Shown piece by piece: positions 24,133 to 40,378 of a DNA stretch of 64,000 nucleotides. The position numbers and the translations under genes are program-made. The stretch's first letter is position 1. The number at the start of each line of letters is the position of its first letter. The notes beneath the pieces were generated by a model, which worked only from the letters and a program-made list of their open reading frames with translations, was not told where the DNA came from and ran no database searches. Origin of the DNA: Hemibagrus wyckioides. Lineage: Eukaryota; Chordata; Actinopteri; Siluriformes; Bagridae. The stretch spans positions 11,833,280 through 11,897,279 of the forward strand of contig NC_080710.1 in assembly GCF_019097595.1 (NCBI RefSeq). Direction: 5' to 3'.

Positions 24133-25140
24133 TAATCCGTCTCTTGCGCAGTTGTTTTACATCAAAAGCACAGTCGTACATTGTGTACCCACATTTCCAC
24201 TACTACTAGGTAATCGCTTAAGCGACCAGTGGAGTTGCTGTACCGTGAGCATACCTATTCAAACAGAAGATAACGAGCACTGCCTAGCGTCCATGACTGG
24301 AGAAGAAGGTGACAGAAAAAAACAAACTCATTAAAATGTACCCGTAATAGACCTGAAGCAGATGCGTGGCATGGACTGATGGATTCTCGACCAAAAAACA
24401 ACAACAACAACAAAACAGTCTGCACTTAGTTACTACTCATCACCTCAATTCCAAATACTCGAATTTCAAAGATTTTTTTTCTCTCCAATGGCCTACTGAT
24501 AGAACATAGTTTGGATGTGTTGATGTTCTACCAAGTTGGACTGCATCGATGCTCAAGTCCAAAAAGATTGCAAAATCACCATGGCTGCTTGATTTCTGCT
24601 TCGTTTTTTTTTTTTACTTGAACGTGGTGTCATCCAAAATAAGTGCACTACTGTAAGTCACCAGAGGTGGCATTCAATCCTGAGTTTGAGCCAACACACC
24701 CACTTGAAATCTGCCATAACTTTATAATGGAGGGATGAGACGTGCTATAATAAATCCGAGTGAGAAAACAGCAAACAAATAAAAAAGAAACCATGTGCAA
24801 CAGCAGTAGTTGAGCATTTCAGAAGGCAGTTATTGAAGCAAATTGGTTTATTGTTAATTCGATCATTCAAATGAGTTCAATTATTAATGATTTTGTCATT
24901 GATAGGGGCACATAGATAGGTTAGCATGGTTACTTTACTTTAAAAACTCCAGGGTTGGGATCTCTGACTTGTATGCATCATGCTTGGTTGTTCTGAGTAT
25001 TATATGGGTACTCCGGTTTCTTCCCTCAGTCAATGATTGGCGTCTCTAAATTGTCTGTAGTGTGTGAATGTGTGTGTGTGTGTGTGTGATTGTGCTCTGC
25101 ATTGGGTTGGCACCCTGCCCCCTGCCATATGCCCCAATTC
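24133..25140. other. Intergenic DNA, nothing recognised
   Basis: No gene, RNA or clear repeat was seen apart from a short (TG)n near 25070-25090. Confidence 0.5.
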
Positions 25141-25296
25141 CTAAGGGATGGATGGACGGATGGTTGGATGTATAGATGGATTGACGGATGGATGGGTGGA
25201 CATATGGATGGATGGTTAGATGGGTGGGTGGGTGTGTGGATGGATGGGTAGGTGGATGGGTGGGTGGGTTGGTGGTTGGACGGATGGATGGATATA
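25141..25296. repeat. (GGAT)n / (GGTG)n simple-repeat tract
   Basis: About 150 bases of GGATGGAT, GGATGGTT and GGGTGGGT variants. It encodes a Trp/Gly/Met-rich spurious frame. Confidence 0.9.
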
Positions 25297-25310
25297 CATT
25301 GTCACTGTCA

Positions 25311-25745
25311 TCTTATTGATTGTGATAGTCAGTTCATTGATTAGCTCAGCAATCAACTCTTTAATGAACTCATCAATTACATTTTACCAAACCAAATGTA
25401 AGCTTCAAATAACACTTCTGTAACATCATCAGCTCTTTAGTAAACCCATTAGCTAACAATTAACCTATTTATCAATTAGCTTACTAACTACAGCTTTTCA
25501 ACCCACAATTAGCTTATCACTAAATTAGTAGACTACTTAATTAGCTCATTAATAGTGCAGAAGTAAACATTTTAGTAATGAATTCATCAATTAGCTTATC
25601 AGCAAACTTAGTAAATAATAATGAATTAATTAGCTAATAATTGGGCTAACCATTTAGTTCATCGGTGAACTAATTAGCACATGATTATTATCCATTTAGT
25701 TTACTACCTCATCAATGAACAGCTTTTATGATATTGATTAGCGCC
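25311..25745. repeat. Decayed tandem array around the word AATTAGCT
   Basis: Nine or so copies of AATTAGC/GATTAGC/CATTAGC, mixed with TCATCAAT, AATGAACT and TAGTAAA, recur at roughly 40-50 base spacing over 430 bases. The units have diverged too far to define one consensus by eye, as expected of an old minisatellite that is no longer being homogenised. Confidence 0.55.
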
Positions 25746-27218
25746 ATTCCGTAAAAGCCTATATATAGCCTATAGAAAGACCCTGCAAAGTCATTCTTGC
25801 CCTCAGACCCAATCTCATTATGTCAAGCTGAGCAAAGTTATGCTAAGTATAGTGTTCTGTGCTTTGTTTCTTGCTAATATTATTATTGTTAAAGTACAAT
25901 TCCCTTTGGGTTAGCTTTGGCACCCAGAGTGTTGACAAAGTATGTACAAGTTACCTCAGTAATGCCTCTCAGTGCAGGGCTCTGAGCATATTTCTGCATC
26001 TGGCTGACTGGCTTATAACCTTGACTGAAGACAGATCTGCCTTAATGGACAGAGTCATGACATTGCAACTGGCCACATATTTCCTATAAGACTTTTGACA
26101 CTGAGCTGGAATAATCTTACTTGCAAATCCATTACTGAATCTGGCTATGTTGTTTCACAGGCCAGTTCCATATCGATAGAATGCTCAGCACACAAGGAAA
26201 CTAATTCAATACAATTCTGGTTTACATCATCTAGCAAAGGGGCAAAAAGTAACAAGTGATTTTAAGGGTGGGCAAGCAAGTGATAGAAGTGGACAGATGC
26301 ACATTTTATGTCTTATGACCTGCCTAGCTATTGGGTCCAGTGCTCTCAGATAGTGGATGTGTTGTCTTGCAGATATCCTGTGTGCCAGTGGAGGATATTG
26401 CTGCTAACTCATACTTACACCCACAGTTTGTTATTCTTATCCTCAATAGAGTACAGAATTAGAACATCAGTCAATTTTTATCCTTAGCAGAGAACAATAT
26501 AAGCCTCTGAGTAACTGTAATCCTCAAGAGGAAGCAGTGTCATCATTTTTGAGTGATTGTCATTCTTAACTATTTATGAGTGCTGTCTATTATTGTCTGG
26601 AGAGTTGAACCAAATTGAGAAGTAGGACCTCTTGACAACTTTGATTATACTGTCTCCACTGGAGGAAATTGCCTTGGCAATCCATGAGTTAGTGGTGTTT
26701 CTCTACTGCCATTTTTTGTGTGGTACACACTCCCAAGCAGATTTTTTGTGATTTTACTACAGCTTTCAATTACAACTATGGCTTAAAATTACAATTATGG
26801 CTCACAACACAGCCATAAACCTCATTGTGTATCACTGCATATCTGCACAGAGCCTATTTTTTCATAAACTAATGATCAGTCTTATACTGATCATAATAAT
26901 TACTAATATACTAGCATCATAATTTCTTGTAATAGTAGTCAGAAATGGTTTGCATGTACTTATGAAAACTCAGAAGACTTCAGTAGCTTGAATAACCAAC
27001 AAAATGACCCAAGTTCCAATCAAAAATATTGCTAAAGAATCCAAGTTAGTGTAAGTGTAAAACTGAACAATTTCAAACATTATAAATAAGCTGTAAAATT
27101 CTCCATAACTATCATCAGCTAGCTTGTGAAAATCCAGAAATTCCTTTTAAGGCTAATAACAAAACAATTTTCTTCTTTTTTGTATCTCTTGCTTTTTCAT
27201 CCTGTAGATCTTCATATA
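25746..27218. other. Intergenic DNA, nothing recognised
   Basis: AT-rich, with only short frames and no family resemblance. The largest frame, at 25859-26089, has no recognisable domain. Confidence 0.5.
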
Positions 27219-27761
27219 CACTGAGCAAGCATATCATTATGACCACCTGCCTAATATTGTGTTTTTCCCCCTTTTGCTGCTAAAACAGCCCTAACCCATC
27301 ATGCACTGTGTATTCTGACACCTTTCTATCAGAACCAGCATTAACAAGTAATTTGAACAACAGTATCTGGTCTGTTGGATCGGATCACACGGGCCAGCCT
27401 TCACTCCCCACATGCATCAATGAGCCTTGGACACCCATGACCCTGTCACTGGTTCACCACTGTTCCTTCCTTGGACCACTTTTGATAGATACTGACCACT
27501 GCAGACGGGGAACACCCCACAAGAGCTGCAGTTTTGGAGATGCTCTGATCCAGTCGTCTAGCCATCACAATCTGGCCCTTGTCAAACTCTCTCAAATCCT
27601 TACGCTTGCCCATTTTTCCTGCTTCTAACACATCAACTTTGAGGACAAAATGTTCACTTGCTGCCTAATATATCCCACCTACTAACAGGTGCCATGATGA
27701 GGAGATAATCAGTGTTATTCACTTCACCTCTCACTGCTCATAATGTTATGCCTGATCGGTG
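27219..27761 (-). mobile_element. Small Tc1-like element encoding only an HTH domain
   Basis: The ends CACTGAGCAAGC...and ...CTGATCGGTG are flanked by TA. The minus-strand frame at 27631-27446 reads [19 protein letters not shown], then the helix-turn-helix [17 protein letters not shown] and [11 protein letters not shown], which is the N-terminal DNA-binding domain of Tc1 transposases. The catalytic domain is missing: the element is a deletion derivative of about 543 bp. Other copies in this window: 1-232, 30809-31266, 38613-38960, 45860-46336, 55848-56075, 59298-59410 (fragment) and 61060-61594. Confidence 0.85.
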
Positions 27762-28247
27762 TATATGCTTATTCCCAAATGGCACATTTGCAGTCTTGTG
27801 GTCCTTGTTTTCATGTCTCTGAGTCTGTACCATGTCCAGTTTTCTCTTTTAGGGCTTTAGAAGGGTGCTCACTCTGTGCTGTATGTTCTTACTTTATCTT
27901 CTGTGTCCCCATACTATGTCCTTTGATGAAGCCTACTCAGAAGTATTGGCATGCAAATACAGATATGGAACAATACCTGATTCACTTTTTTGAACCCTAA
28001 AAACACAATGAAACATCAATATATAGAAATTATAAATTATACATATTATAACAAATTATATTTGTATGTGTCTGTTAAAAATTTGTCTAAAAAAATAAAT
28101 CATGTAAAACTTGTGGCAAACACCTACAGAGGCCATTGCTGCTAAATTTCTCAATCATTGTTTTTTATACTTGTTCAGTGCATTTTATCCTCAACACAAT
28201 CCTTCTTGTCACCTGACCTGTCATCAGTTTTTGCTCATTGGAAAGAA

Positions 28248-28480
28248 ACAATAGACAATGCTTCTCATGTTATGGTTTATTATTTTCATTAATAGAAAAA
28301 TTGATTTGTACTGCTTTCATGCTAGATGCTCTTCTATTCTCATTTTCTACAATTTCATAAAAAACAATAGACAACGCTTCTCTTGTTAAGGTTTATTATT
28401 TTCAGAAATAGAAAAATTGATTTCTACTGCTTTCATGCTAGATGCTCTTTTATTCTCATTTTCTACAATTTCATAAAAAC
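28248..28480. repeat. Tandem duplication, two 116-bp units
   Basis: The unit starting ACAATAGACAATGCTTCTC at 28248 is repeated at 28364 with only a few substitutions (GCTTCTCATGTTATGG versus GCTTCTCTTGTTAAGG) and ends with CAATTTCATAAAAA in both. This is a local, fairly recent duplication. Confidence 0.9.
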
Positions 28481-28820
28481 GTATCTTGCGGCTATTTGCA
28501 GGCAACTTGTCTACCCTGATTAACTCTTGTTTTTGTGTTTTTATTAGTCTTCCATCTTTGTTGTTTGCAGTCAGAATTGACCAGGACCTTTACAGTAAAA
28601 TAAGGACAAGAATGTAGATAACAGACCAGTAAAAAACCTTGCTGTGATTATCACAGACTGGTAGCTCGTAGGCTGGATGTCAAAATTTAGCCAAGAGACA
28701 TGCTTTTTAAATGTTACTAATAGAATCAGGTTAAAAGGTAAAATGGAAAAAGACCAAACAGTGACCAAAACAACAAACCATTACTTGGTTCAGTCACATT
28801 ATGAGGCACACAACCACAAG

Positions 28821-28896
<76 letters not shown>
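28821..28896. repeat. (GATA)n microsatellite
   Basis: Nineteen uninterrupted GATA units. A second simple tract, (TG)n(GA)n, follows at about 28996-29056. Confidence 0.95.
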
Positions 28897-29013
28897 ACCA
28901 AAATTTCATCAAAAGATTCAGTCTGATTTGTGTGCGTATTTGTGTTCATGCACGACTGGCAACGTGTAGGCATGACTTGTGCCTTATAAATGTAATGTGT
29001 GTATGTGTGTGTC

Positions 29014-29061
<48 letters not shown>

Positions 29062-29256
29062 TTATTCTGCATCTTCTTCTAGTCTAGTCTATTCGTTTCC
29101 TGTGTCTGTATCTGTTATCATCAAGCTTTATAAGTTGAGACAGGAGATAACAACATATTTGACAGATTTGACCAGTACACACTTTAAGAGGATTCATTTT
29201 ATTGCGCAGCCGAATTTTAGGTTGCTCTCCAAAACTACTCTCTTGCCCGGTGATTC

Positions 29257-29308
29257 GTGACGTCACGAGCCCCCTCCCTTCCCCGCCCGTACAACAAAAA
29301 TGGCGGCG
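29257..29308 (+). promoter_or_regulatory. dap3: dap3 promoter: palindromic CRE and YY1-type site
   Basis: GTGACGTCAC at 29257-29266 is a perfect cAMP-response element (CREB/ATF), and AAAATGGCGGCG at 29297-29308 matches the YY1 site common at nuclear genes for mitochondrial proteins. Both lie 120-170 bases before the dap3 start codon, in GC-rich DNA. Confidence 0.6.
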
Positions 29309-29427
29309 CCCATCAGCGTGTGTATGTGACAGGACGTAGCTTAATTCTACCCCCTTGTTATTATTGTTAACAGTTCGGCTTGTATGACTTAATATCTTTG
29401 TGGGCGGTGAGCATCTCTTTACGAAAC

Positions 29428-33469
<4,042 letters not shown>

Positions 33470-33471
<2 letters not shown>

Positions 33472-33579
33472 TAAATGTTCCCTCCCTTTCACACCCTCTC
33501 CCTCTCTCTCCTGGCCTCTGTCTGTGTAAAATGATCCATGATACAGTTCACATATGCCACTGATGTCTTTAATAATAAA
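33470..33579 (+). terminator. dap3: dap3 poly(A) signals
   Basis: AATAAA at 33470-33475 overlaps the stop codon (TAATAAA). A second at 33574-33579 (AATAATAAAAAG) is the likelier functional one, about 100 bases after the stop. Confidence 0.6.
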
Positions 33580-33599
33580 AAGCCTATGAGGAAAAATTG

Positions 33600-34700
33600 G
33601 CTTGTCACATTAGGCTCCTTCTTCTCACACTCAGCAAGCAACGTTTACCACTGTACAGAGCATGTTAGCATTCAGAGATTAGGTATGTTATTTGAAAGCA
33701 GAATATATAAGCCATAGTCTTAAACACAAAAAACTGTAAATATCTTTATAAATCAATATTATAATTTAAGAGAAAGCATTGAAAGCTGGTTTCCTCTTAA
33801 GGAAATTAGGAATGTAAGTGTCCAGATCATTTCTCAAAGGGGTGTATGTTTTCTTTAAAAAATATTTCAGTGTTGGAAATCACAACCCATCATTATCTAA
33901 GTATGTTTATAACTGAGGTTTTATAGTGGTCAGGTCATTTGAATTTAATGGGCTTAATCCAAACCTCAGTAACTCAAAAATAAGATAAACAATGTCATCC
34001 TGGGCTTAATGTGTCTTGTTGATAGAAGGTTCAGGAATAAAAAATAAATAAATAACAAAAAACATAAAAAACGATGGCTCCAGTGAATAGCCAAAATATT
34101 ATTGCGCACATTTAAATGAGTGGATTCTGGTCATTTAAAAAATAATTCTGTTTTGATGAGAGTCTGTGAAATTTATTTTACCCTGCTTGGAAAAAGTCAG
34201 AGACGTTTCTAGATTTGCAACATTCTGTTTATGGAAAAAAAAATAAGTGCAGGAAAAAAAAAAAAAACATTCAGAATTTCTAAAAAGGGTTATTGAGGAG
34301 CTTGCATCATTAGGATGTGGGTTGCTCTATTAAAATAAATTATAGTTCATGCTCAGTTCCTCCTTTTATAATCTATAATTGCATGTTAGAGTCCATCTCA
34401 CAACTTTTCCTAAACCTTTATTTATTTAGTCCTTCGTGCTGAAAGGCGAGAGGGTGAATCTAGGAGACTATAATTCACATGCAGTGACACCTCTCATTTG
34501 TCACTAGCCCTCATTAGACACATGTAGGACAGCATGCTTTAAAGCTACAGGACTAGACATGCAGAGCAGGATTTTTAACTTCATCCTCTCAACACACTGT
34601 AATAAAAAAGAGAAATTCACTCAGTGCACCCTGCTCTTGAAAGGCAGTGAACTCGTTAACATGTTTTTATAAGTTGATACGTGCGACATCTAGAGGACAA
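33600..34700. other. Intergenic DNA between dap3 and gba1
   Basis: AT-rich with no open frame of interest and no recognised repeat. dap3 and gba1 are tandem on the plus strand about 1.5 kb apart. Confidence 0.5.
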
Positions 34701-34717
34701 CAGTGATGAAACAACAT

Positions 34718-34745
34718 CTGCCACGTGACATCTGCCATGTGACCA
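34718..34745 (+). promoter_or_regulatory. gba1: CLEAR-type E-box pair upstream of gba1
   Basis: CCACGTGAC (core CACGTG, 34722-34727) and a second copy CCATGTGAC (34735-34743) come in a 15-base tandem (ATCTGCCACGTGAC, ATCTGCCATGTGAC). CLEAR elements (GTCACGTGAC) bind TFEB/TFE3 and drive lysosomal genes, including GBA in mammals. The pair lies about 250 bases before the start codon, so control by TFEB is a reasonable inference. Confidence 0.6.
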
Positions 34746-34870
34746 CCGACAGCTGAAACAATCAGGAAGTGGCACTTATTTACAAGATGTTGCTGATGAT
34801 TGCACGTTAGACACATGACTGCAGATGACTTTTCTGGACAGCTAATGTAGCTGTAAGCAATGAGGACTAT

Positions 34871-34977
34871 TTACAGGTAAACGCTGATGAATTATGTTTT
34901 ATCTGATCGTTTATAATTGGGGAATGTGAACTGGTGTTTTCTTTTTCAGCCAGGTGACCCACTGTGGCAGAGACAGT
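34871..34977 (+). other. gba1: Possible 5'UTR intron of gba1
   Basis: TTTACAG|GTAAAC at 34876/34877 could be a donor, and TTTTTCAG|CCAGG at 34950/34951 an acceptor. That would leave 27 bases of 5' untranslated sequence before the ATG at 34978. No transcript evidence is available here. Confidence 0.4.
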
Positions 34978-37900
34978 ATGAGGGGAACAGATCTGTTTGT
35001 TCTGATCGTCCTTCTAACAGGAACAATCACACACATCAGAGGTTTGGTCATGCACTGTAGAAACAGTATAATATTGAGTGTAATCTTAATTGAATTGCTT
35101 TTTTGATCATCAGTAAATATGGTGTGTATCCCCACATCAGACCCTTTTGGGGGACATTTGGTTGGTCCCCACGTGGACATTGAACATACTAACAACAACA
35201 ACATCCTTGAAGTTTTTCCTTAAAAGGATTATGAAAGCTACAATTTTTCCTTTTGAGGTTAAAGTTAGGTAAACGTGTGTGTGTGTGTTTTGTGTACTTG
35301 TGCACTGAATTTGTCACAGCAGGAAGTGATGAGTGCAAGGCAAGGTCCTTTGGCCAGAGCTCAGTAGTGTGTGAGTGTAACGCTACATACTGCGACTCTG
35401 TCGGTCGTGTCAGCTTGCCTGCTGTGGGCCACTTCCTGTCGTTCCTGAGCAGCAGGGCAGGTAGGAGACTTCAGAGGGAAGAGGGTCAAGTGCAGAAGAA
35501 CAGCACTGGAGCAGGTATGGGATAATGTAGCTGTTAGTAAGCAGTGGATCATCCTGTTTTCACCAGTCTAACACGTCTAAGTCACACAATTCTTTTAGAC
35601 TTGATAAAAATGAATAGGCGAGAGTGTTTCAACCAGACTGTGGTGAAAACAACAGTTTATTAAAGTCACACATCAGCTTGTAAGTGACCAAGGAACTGTT
35701 TTTAGATCCACGTATTAAGTTAAGTTATCGAGAGTGAAGAATTCTTTACTATAATTGTGCTGAAGAAAGATTCTGGACTGTAGCATTACACATTTATTAG
35801 GGCATCATTAGACTTGCTAAGAATAAATCTATAGCCACTATTCCCAGCACTGACCCAGTTTCCCTCTTGCCTGCTTGTCTCTCTCAGCTTTCAGGATCAC
35901 CCTGGTCCCCACAGAAAAGTACCAGCATGTTAAAGGCTTTGGAGGAGCCATGACAGATGCGGCTGCCATGAACATTATTTCTCTGTCGACTGGAGTCCAG
36001 GACCAGCTGCTCAGACAGTATTTCTCCCCAGAGGGTGAGAGAGGGAGAGAGATGGTACTAACAGGGAGAGACAGAAGTTTTAGGGAAGAAACTGGAGATA
36101 AATATAGACCTCAGAATCCTGTTACTACAATCAAGACTCTGTTCATTTTACTAAGAATCTTTTTTTTTTTTTTGAGTATAATATCCTCAGAGTGTTTTAC
36201 AAGTAAAAGATGAAACAAATGAATTTTCATAGGGACAGACAGCACATGAAAGAATCACTTTTCTCTTATGTTTATAGGTATAGAGTACACCTTGGTCCGA
36301 GTACCGATGGCCAGTTGTGATTTTTCGACTCGTCTGTATACATATGCCGACTTGCCTGAAGACTACAGCTTGCTAAACTTCAGCCTGGCTGAAGAAGACA
36401 CACACATGAAGGTATATAGGCAGATACAGGATCACAGATTTGCGAATGCATCTCTAATCATGTTGACATTGTGCTTCTTAATAATGTAGTAATTAATATA
36501 CAGTCTTTCCCAGATTCCTCTGCTGCAGCGGGCACAAGCCCTGTCTGCTCGGCCGCTGTCACTGTTTGCTTCTGCCTGGAGCTCCCCGGCTTGGTTGAAG
36601 ACCAACGGTGCACTCATAGGGAAGGGTTCCCTTAAAGGAAAGCCTGGGGGCAAAGAGTATAAAACCTGGGCTCAATACTATATCAGGTACATGAACTGTA
36701 TTATTACTTGTCCAAAGACAGCCTGAAAGACAGGATTATTATTACTATCCACCTTTTTAGTATTCATGTCCAGTAGGAGAGTGGAGCATATTCTGGACCC
36801 ACTGCAATATCTAGTGACCTTGAGGCTGCAGAATACTCAGTATGCACTGGGTTGGAATATGGCACTTGACCTAAATAGTGAACAGTGGTTTTGGACACAA
36901 AAGACTGACTAGTACGCTGACTAAATTGCAATATAATATGCTACTATTACTGCTATTATTATTACCACTAGTACTATAATACTAGTATTATAATAATACT
37001 AGTATTAAAAATCTATAATAATAAGTGCTATCTCTTCTCTGTTCTTTATCTTCATACATGATATTCCTCTCTCAGATTTCTGGAAGAGTATGAGAAGCAC
37101 AATCTCTCATTCTGGGGGTTGACCACAGGAAACGAACCCACTGCAGGAGAAATGACCAATTACAGCTTCCAGGCTTTGGGTTTCACTCCTGAGCTCCAGC
37201 GTGATTGGATTGCTATGGACCTCGGCCCTGCTCTTCATTCATCCCCATATGCCAAAACCCGCCTTATGATCCTGGATGACAACAGATTGCTGCTTCCTCA
37301 CTGGGCCAAAGTGGTAAGCAAAGAAAGAAAGAAGGGTGGGATATCGCACGTTTTAGATTAGCAGAGACTTCTGTAAGTGTTAGGAGTTAATGAGCATGGC
37401 ACACATTGAAACATGGAGGAGGATCACAGGGATAAAAATACAAAATGTCAGCTTTCGGTGACTCTGTCCTGCTGTAGGTTCTGAGTGACATTCATGCTGC
37501 CAGATATGTCCATGGCATTGGCGTTCACTGGTACTTCGATCGCATCATCCCTGCCAAAATCACCCTGGCGACCACACATGACCTCTACCCAGAGTACTTC
37601 ATTTTGGGCACAGAAGCGTGTCCTGGTTGGAGCACACTGGACCATGGTGTGCGGCTGGGCAGCTGGGAAAGAGCTGAAGATTACGCACGTGACATTATTG
37701 AGGTATCCTAGATTCATTAGTTCCATGGTGTTCCAAGTTTACTTAGGCTTTAATGGCCATTTCTGCCAAAGTCTAATTGCTATAATCCTTTAACTCCAGG
37801 AGACAGTGTATTGAAGTGGATATCTTTCAAGCACTGCATAAACACTAAGGCTGTTCCTCCATTTATCTCTTCTTCTGTTGTCTTATTTTTTATTAATACC

Positions 37901-39852
37901 CTGAGGTAGCATTCTAAACATTCTCGTAGCTTTGTGCTTCCAGTGAAATAAATTTTTTCATGACACTTAAAATTCATATTGTTTTTCTTAAACAGACACC
38001 TTAAACTATAAAGTAAACTGTGATTCAGCAGTGTTTCCTTTCCTTTCCCCCCTTCACCCTCGTCTACAGGACCTAAATAACTATGTGATCGGATGGACAG
38101 ACTGGAACTTAGCATTAGATATGAGTGGTGGTCCAAACTGGGTCAAGAATTTTGTGGACAGCCCTATTATTGTGGATCAGAACAAGGACATCTTCTACAA
38201 GCAGCCGACTTTCTACAGCATGGCCCACTTCAGGTGAGAGTGCTTTATACAGTCACATGCATTCTGTAGGAGCTGTGTAAAGTTCAGCTGCTTTGACAAT
38301 TCTGTGTAAAGTTCAGATGATTTGATTTCACAAGCATCAGTGTTTGTAGCCATAGTTATAACCACCCAGGCATGTTTAAAGATTTTAATGCGGACTTTAT
38401 TTCAATGCTTACAGCAAGTTCCTGTGGGAGGGGTCTCAGAGAATAGGTGTGTCTGTTTCTGAACGCACCACACTGGAAACTTCTGCCTTCATCAGACCTG
38501 ATGGGTCAGTAGTGCTGATCATTTTAAACAGGTGAGAAAGACAAATGGAAGAAGGTGTGAAAACAGCACTGACACTTTGCATCTAAATCCAAGCATAGTA
38601 GCTGTCTAGAATTTACTGATCAAGCACAACATTATGACCACCTGTCTAATATTGTGTTGGTCCCCCTTTTGCTGCCAAAAGAGCCCCGACCCATCATGCA
38701 CTGTGTATTCTGACACCTTTCTATCAGAACCAGCATTAACTTCTTCAGCAATCTGAGCAACAGTAGCTTGTCTGTTGGATTGGATCACACGGGCCAGCCT
38801 TCTCTCCTCATGTTCATCAGTGAGCCTTGGCCACCTATGACCCTGTCATTGGTTCATCATTGTTCCTTCCTTAAACCACTTTTAATAGATTTAATAGACC
38901 ACTGCAGACCGGGAACACCCCACAGGTGTTCCACTGCCGTTCAGGGCATGTCTTCCACACTAATGTCACAGGGGAATTTTCAAGCACAGTTGCAATGACA
39001 TTTAAAAGAGGAATGAATTTGAAACTCAAGAGATAATGGTTAGGTTTCGACTGTTAGCTCCTATAAACAAATAAGCGAGAGCTCTTTTTCTTACTCATCA
39101 GTGTACACATGAAGATTTGAAAGAGCTGGACAGATTACAGGAGTAAAGCACTGCCACATCGCTCTGGTTCTTTTTAAACAAAGAAGTAGTTCTAATTCTC
39201 ACTGGCACCGCTGTCCACAGGTGGTCAGACTGCATTGTGGGTAATGCAAACAGCAACAAGACATTTAATCCACAAAAGTCAATTATAAATAATGAGAAAT
39301 ATTAGTGTCATTTAGGGTTGAGTTTTCCTTTTACCATTAAGACCTATCCATCAGGACAGCTATTTTTAATCATTGTAAAATGAACATATTAGTAATATAA
39401 ATCTTATGGCAATTTAATCATGATGGGGATCCTTGTAATGGTGTGTGTGTGTATGCGTAACTGCAAATAGGAGATGGATTAAATATTAAGGTACTCACCC
39501 CTTTTGACTTGAATATCTTCAGGCATTATAACAACACATCATTTTTTTTTTTTTTTTACCACATCTGTCTCTCTCTCTCTCTGGTGAAAACTGCCTGGAT
39601 AATCCCTGTGCTAAATATGTTTAACAAAAATAAGGCATGAAGCATATCACATAATTAATTTGTTTTTATATTAAATAGACTTTTATATTTTTTCTTTGTG
39701 TGTTAACTGTAATTAATTAACATTGTAAACGTGTGTGAACCTGCAGGTCTGATGCTGAGGTGCAGTTTGAAGTCTGGGACCAGAGCGTGGGCTTTCTGCC
39801 TACAAGCGCTCCTCCTCACTCCATCCTCACACTACTGTGGGCCACATCCTAA
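34978..39852 (+). CDS. gba1: Lysosomal acid glucosylceramidase (glucocerebrosidase)
   Basis: Coding exons: 34978-35041, 35320-35514, 35888-36034, 36278-36411, 36514-36686, 37076-37313, 37478-37702, 38070-38233, 38415-38531 and 39747-39852. All phases join, giving 520 residues (human 536). The enzyme (GH30) cleaves glucosylceramide to glucose and ceramide in the lysosome with saposin C. The N-terminus [18 protein letters not shown] is a signal peptide. [31 protein letters not shown] and FGGAM-type barrel motifs follow. The acid/base Glu is E258 in TTGNEPTAG, and the nucleophile is E363 in [10 protein letters not shown]-glycosylation sequons are visible (NAT, NFS, NLS, NYS). GWTDWNLAL is kept, but the next residue is Asp409, where human has Asn370 (mature numbering). 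Intron 9 holds a Tc1-like relic. Confidence 0.96.
38613..38960 (-). mobile_element. Tc1-like relic in gba1 intron 9
   Basis: Starts ACTGATCAAGCACAACATTATGACCACCTG and carries the HTH-family words (CCCCACAGG, TTCTGACACCTTTCTATCAG). The right half is lost. No intact frame remains. Confidence 0.75.
38961..39746. other. Remainder of gba1 intron 9
   Basis: Nothing recognised besides a poly-T run near 39542-39557 and a short CT tract. Confidence 0.5.
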
Positions 39853-40372
39853 TTAAAAGGAATTCGGATACAGCCTTAAATTACAATTTACTTGCGTCTC
39901 TTGACACACTCATGCAAAACGTAAACACAGTAGTGGGCCTCTGGATAATTCAGAGGTGATGCAAATAATCATAATCATTTGAGTTCTAATCTAAATAACA
40001 GGAAGCCTAAATTGCATGTGGGCTATGGTCAGCAATCCAGTCCACTATCAGTAGACTGAGTGGGACAGATCTTGGGACAGTTGGCAGCGATTGATTCAGC
40101 CCGTTTTGAAAATGTTTCTGGCGCTTTAACACACTGATAGACTCATTTCAATTAAAAGAAGTGTTATGTTCAAGTGTGGAAAAAAATATTGAGCTGTGGA
40201 ATCTTTAATATGCATCACTTGCCATTAACACTTGAGAAGCTGCATTTACAGTGACTTGAAACTTCAACATGTGCTTGACCTGCTTTTAATGTGATAATTG
40301 GGTAGACAGTTTGAAGCAATGTGTACATAATTGGATGGAAACAGTTTCCATGAGGTCTTTACAATAAAGGCT

Positions 40373-40378
40373 GCTATG
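40373..40378 (+). terminator. gba1: gba1 poly(A) signal
   Basis: AATAAA in TTACAATAAAGGCTGC, about 520 bases past the stop codon. It is the first canonical signal downstream of the gba1 coding region. Confidence 0.6.

Noticed and set aside
28794..29072. Minus-strand frame of 92 codons with Ile-Tyr-Leu-Ser repeats
   Set aside because: It is the translation of the (GATA)n and (TG)n(GA)n microsatellites and has no coding character.
35253..35525. A GBA1 start inside exon 2 (MRLKLGKR...)
   Set aside because: The upstream exon with [15 protein letters not shown] supplies a proper signal peptide and joins in phase, so the internal ATG lies in intron sequence.
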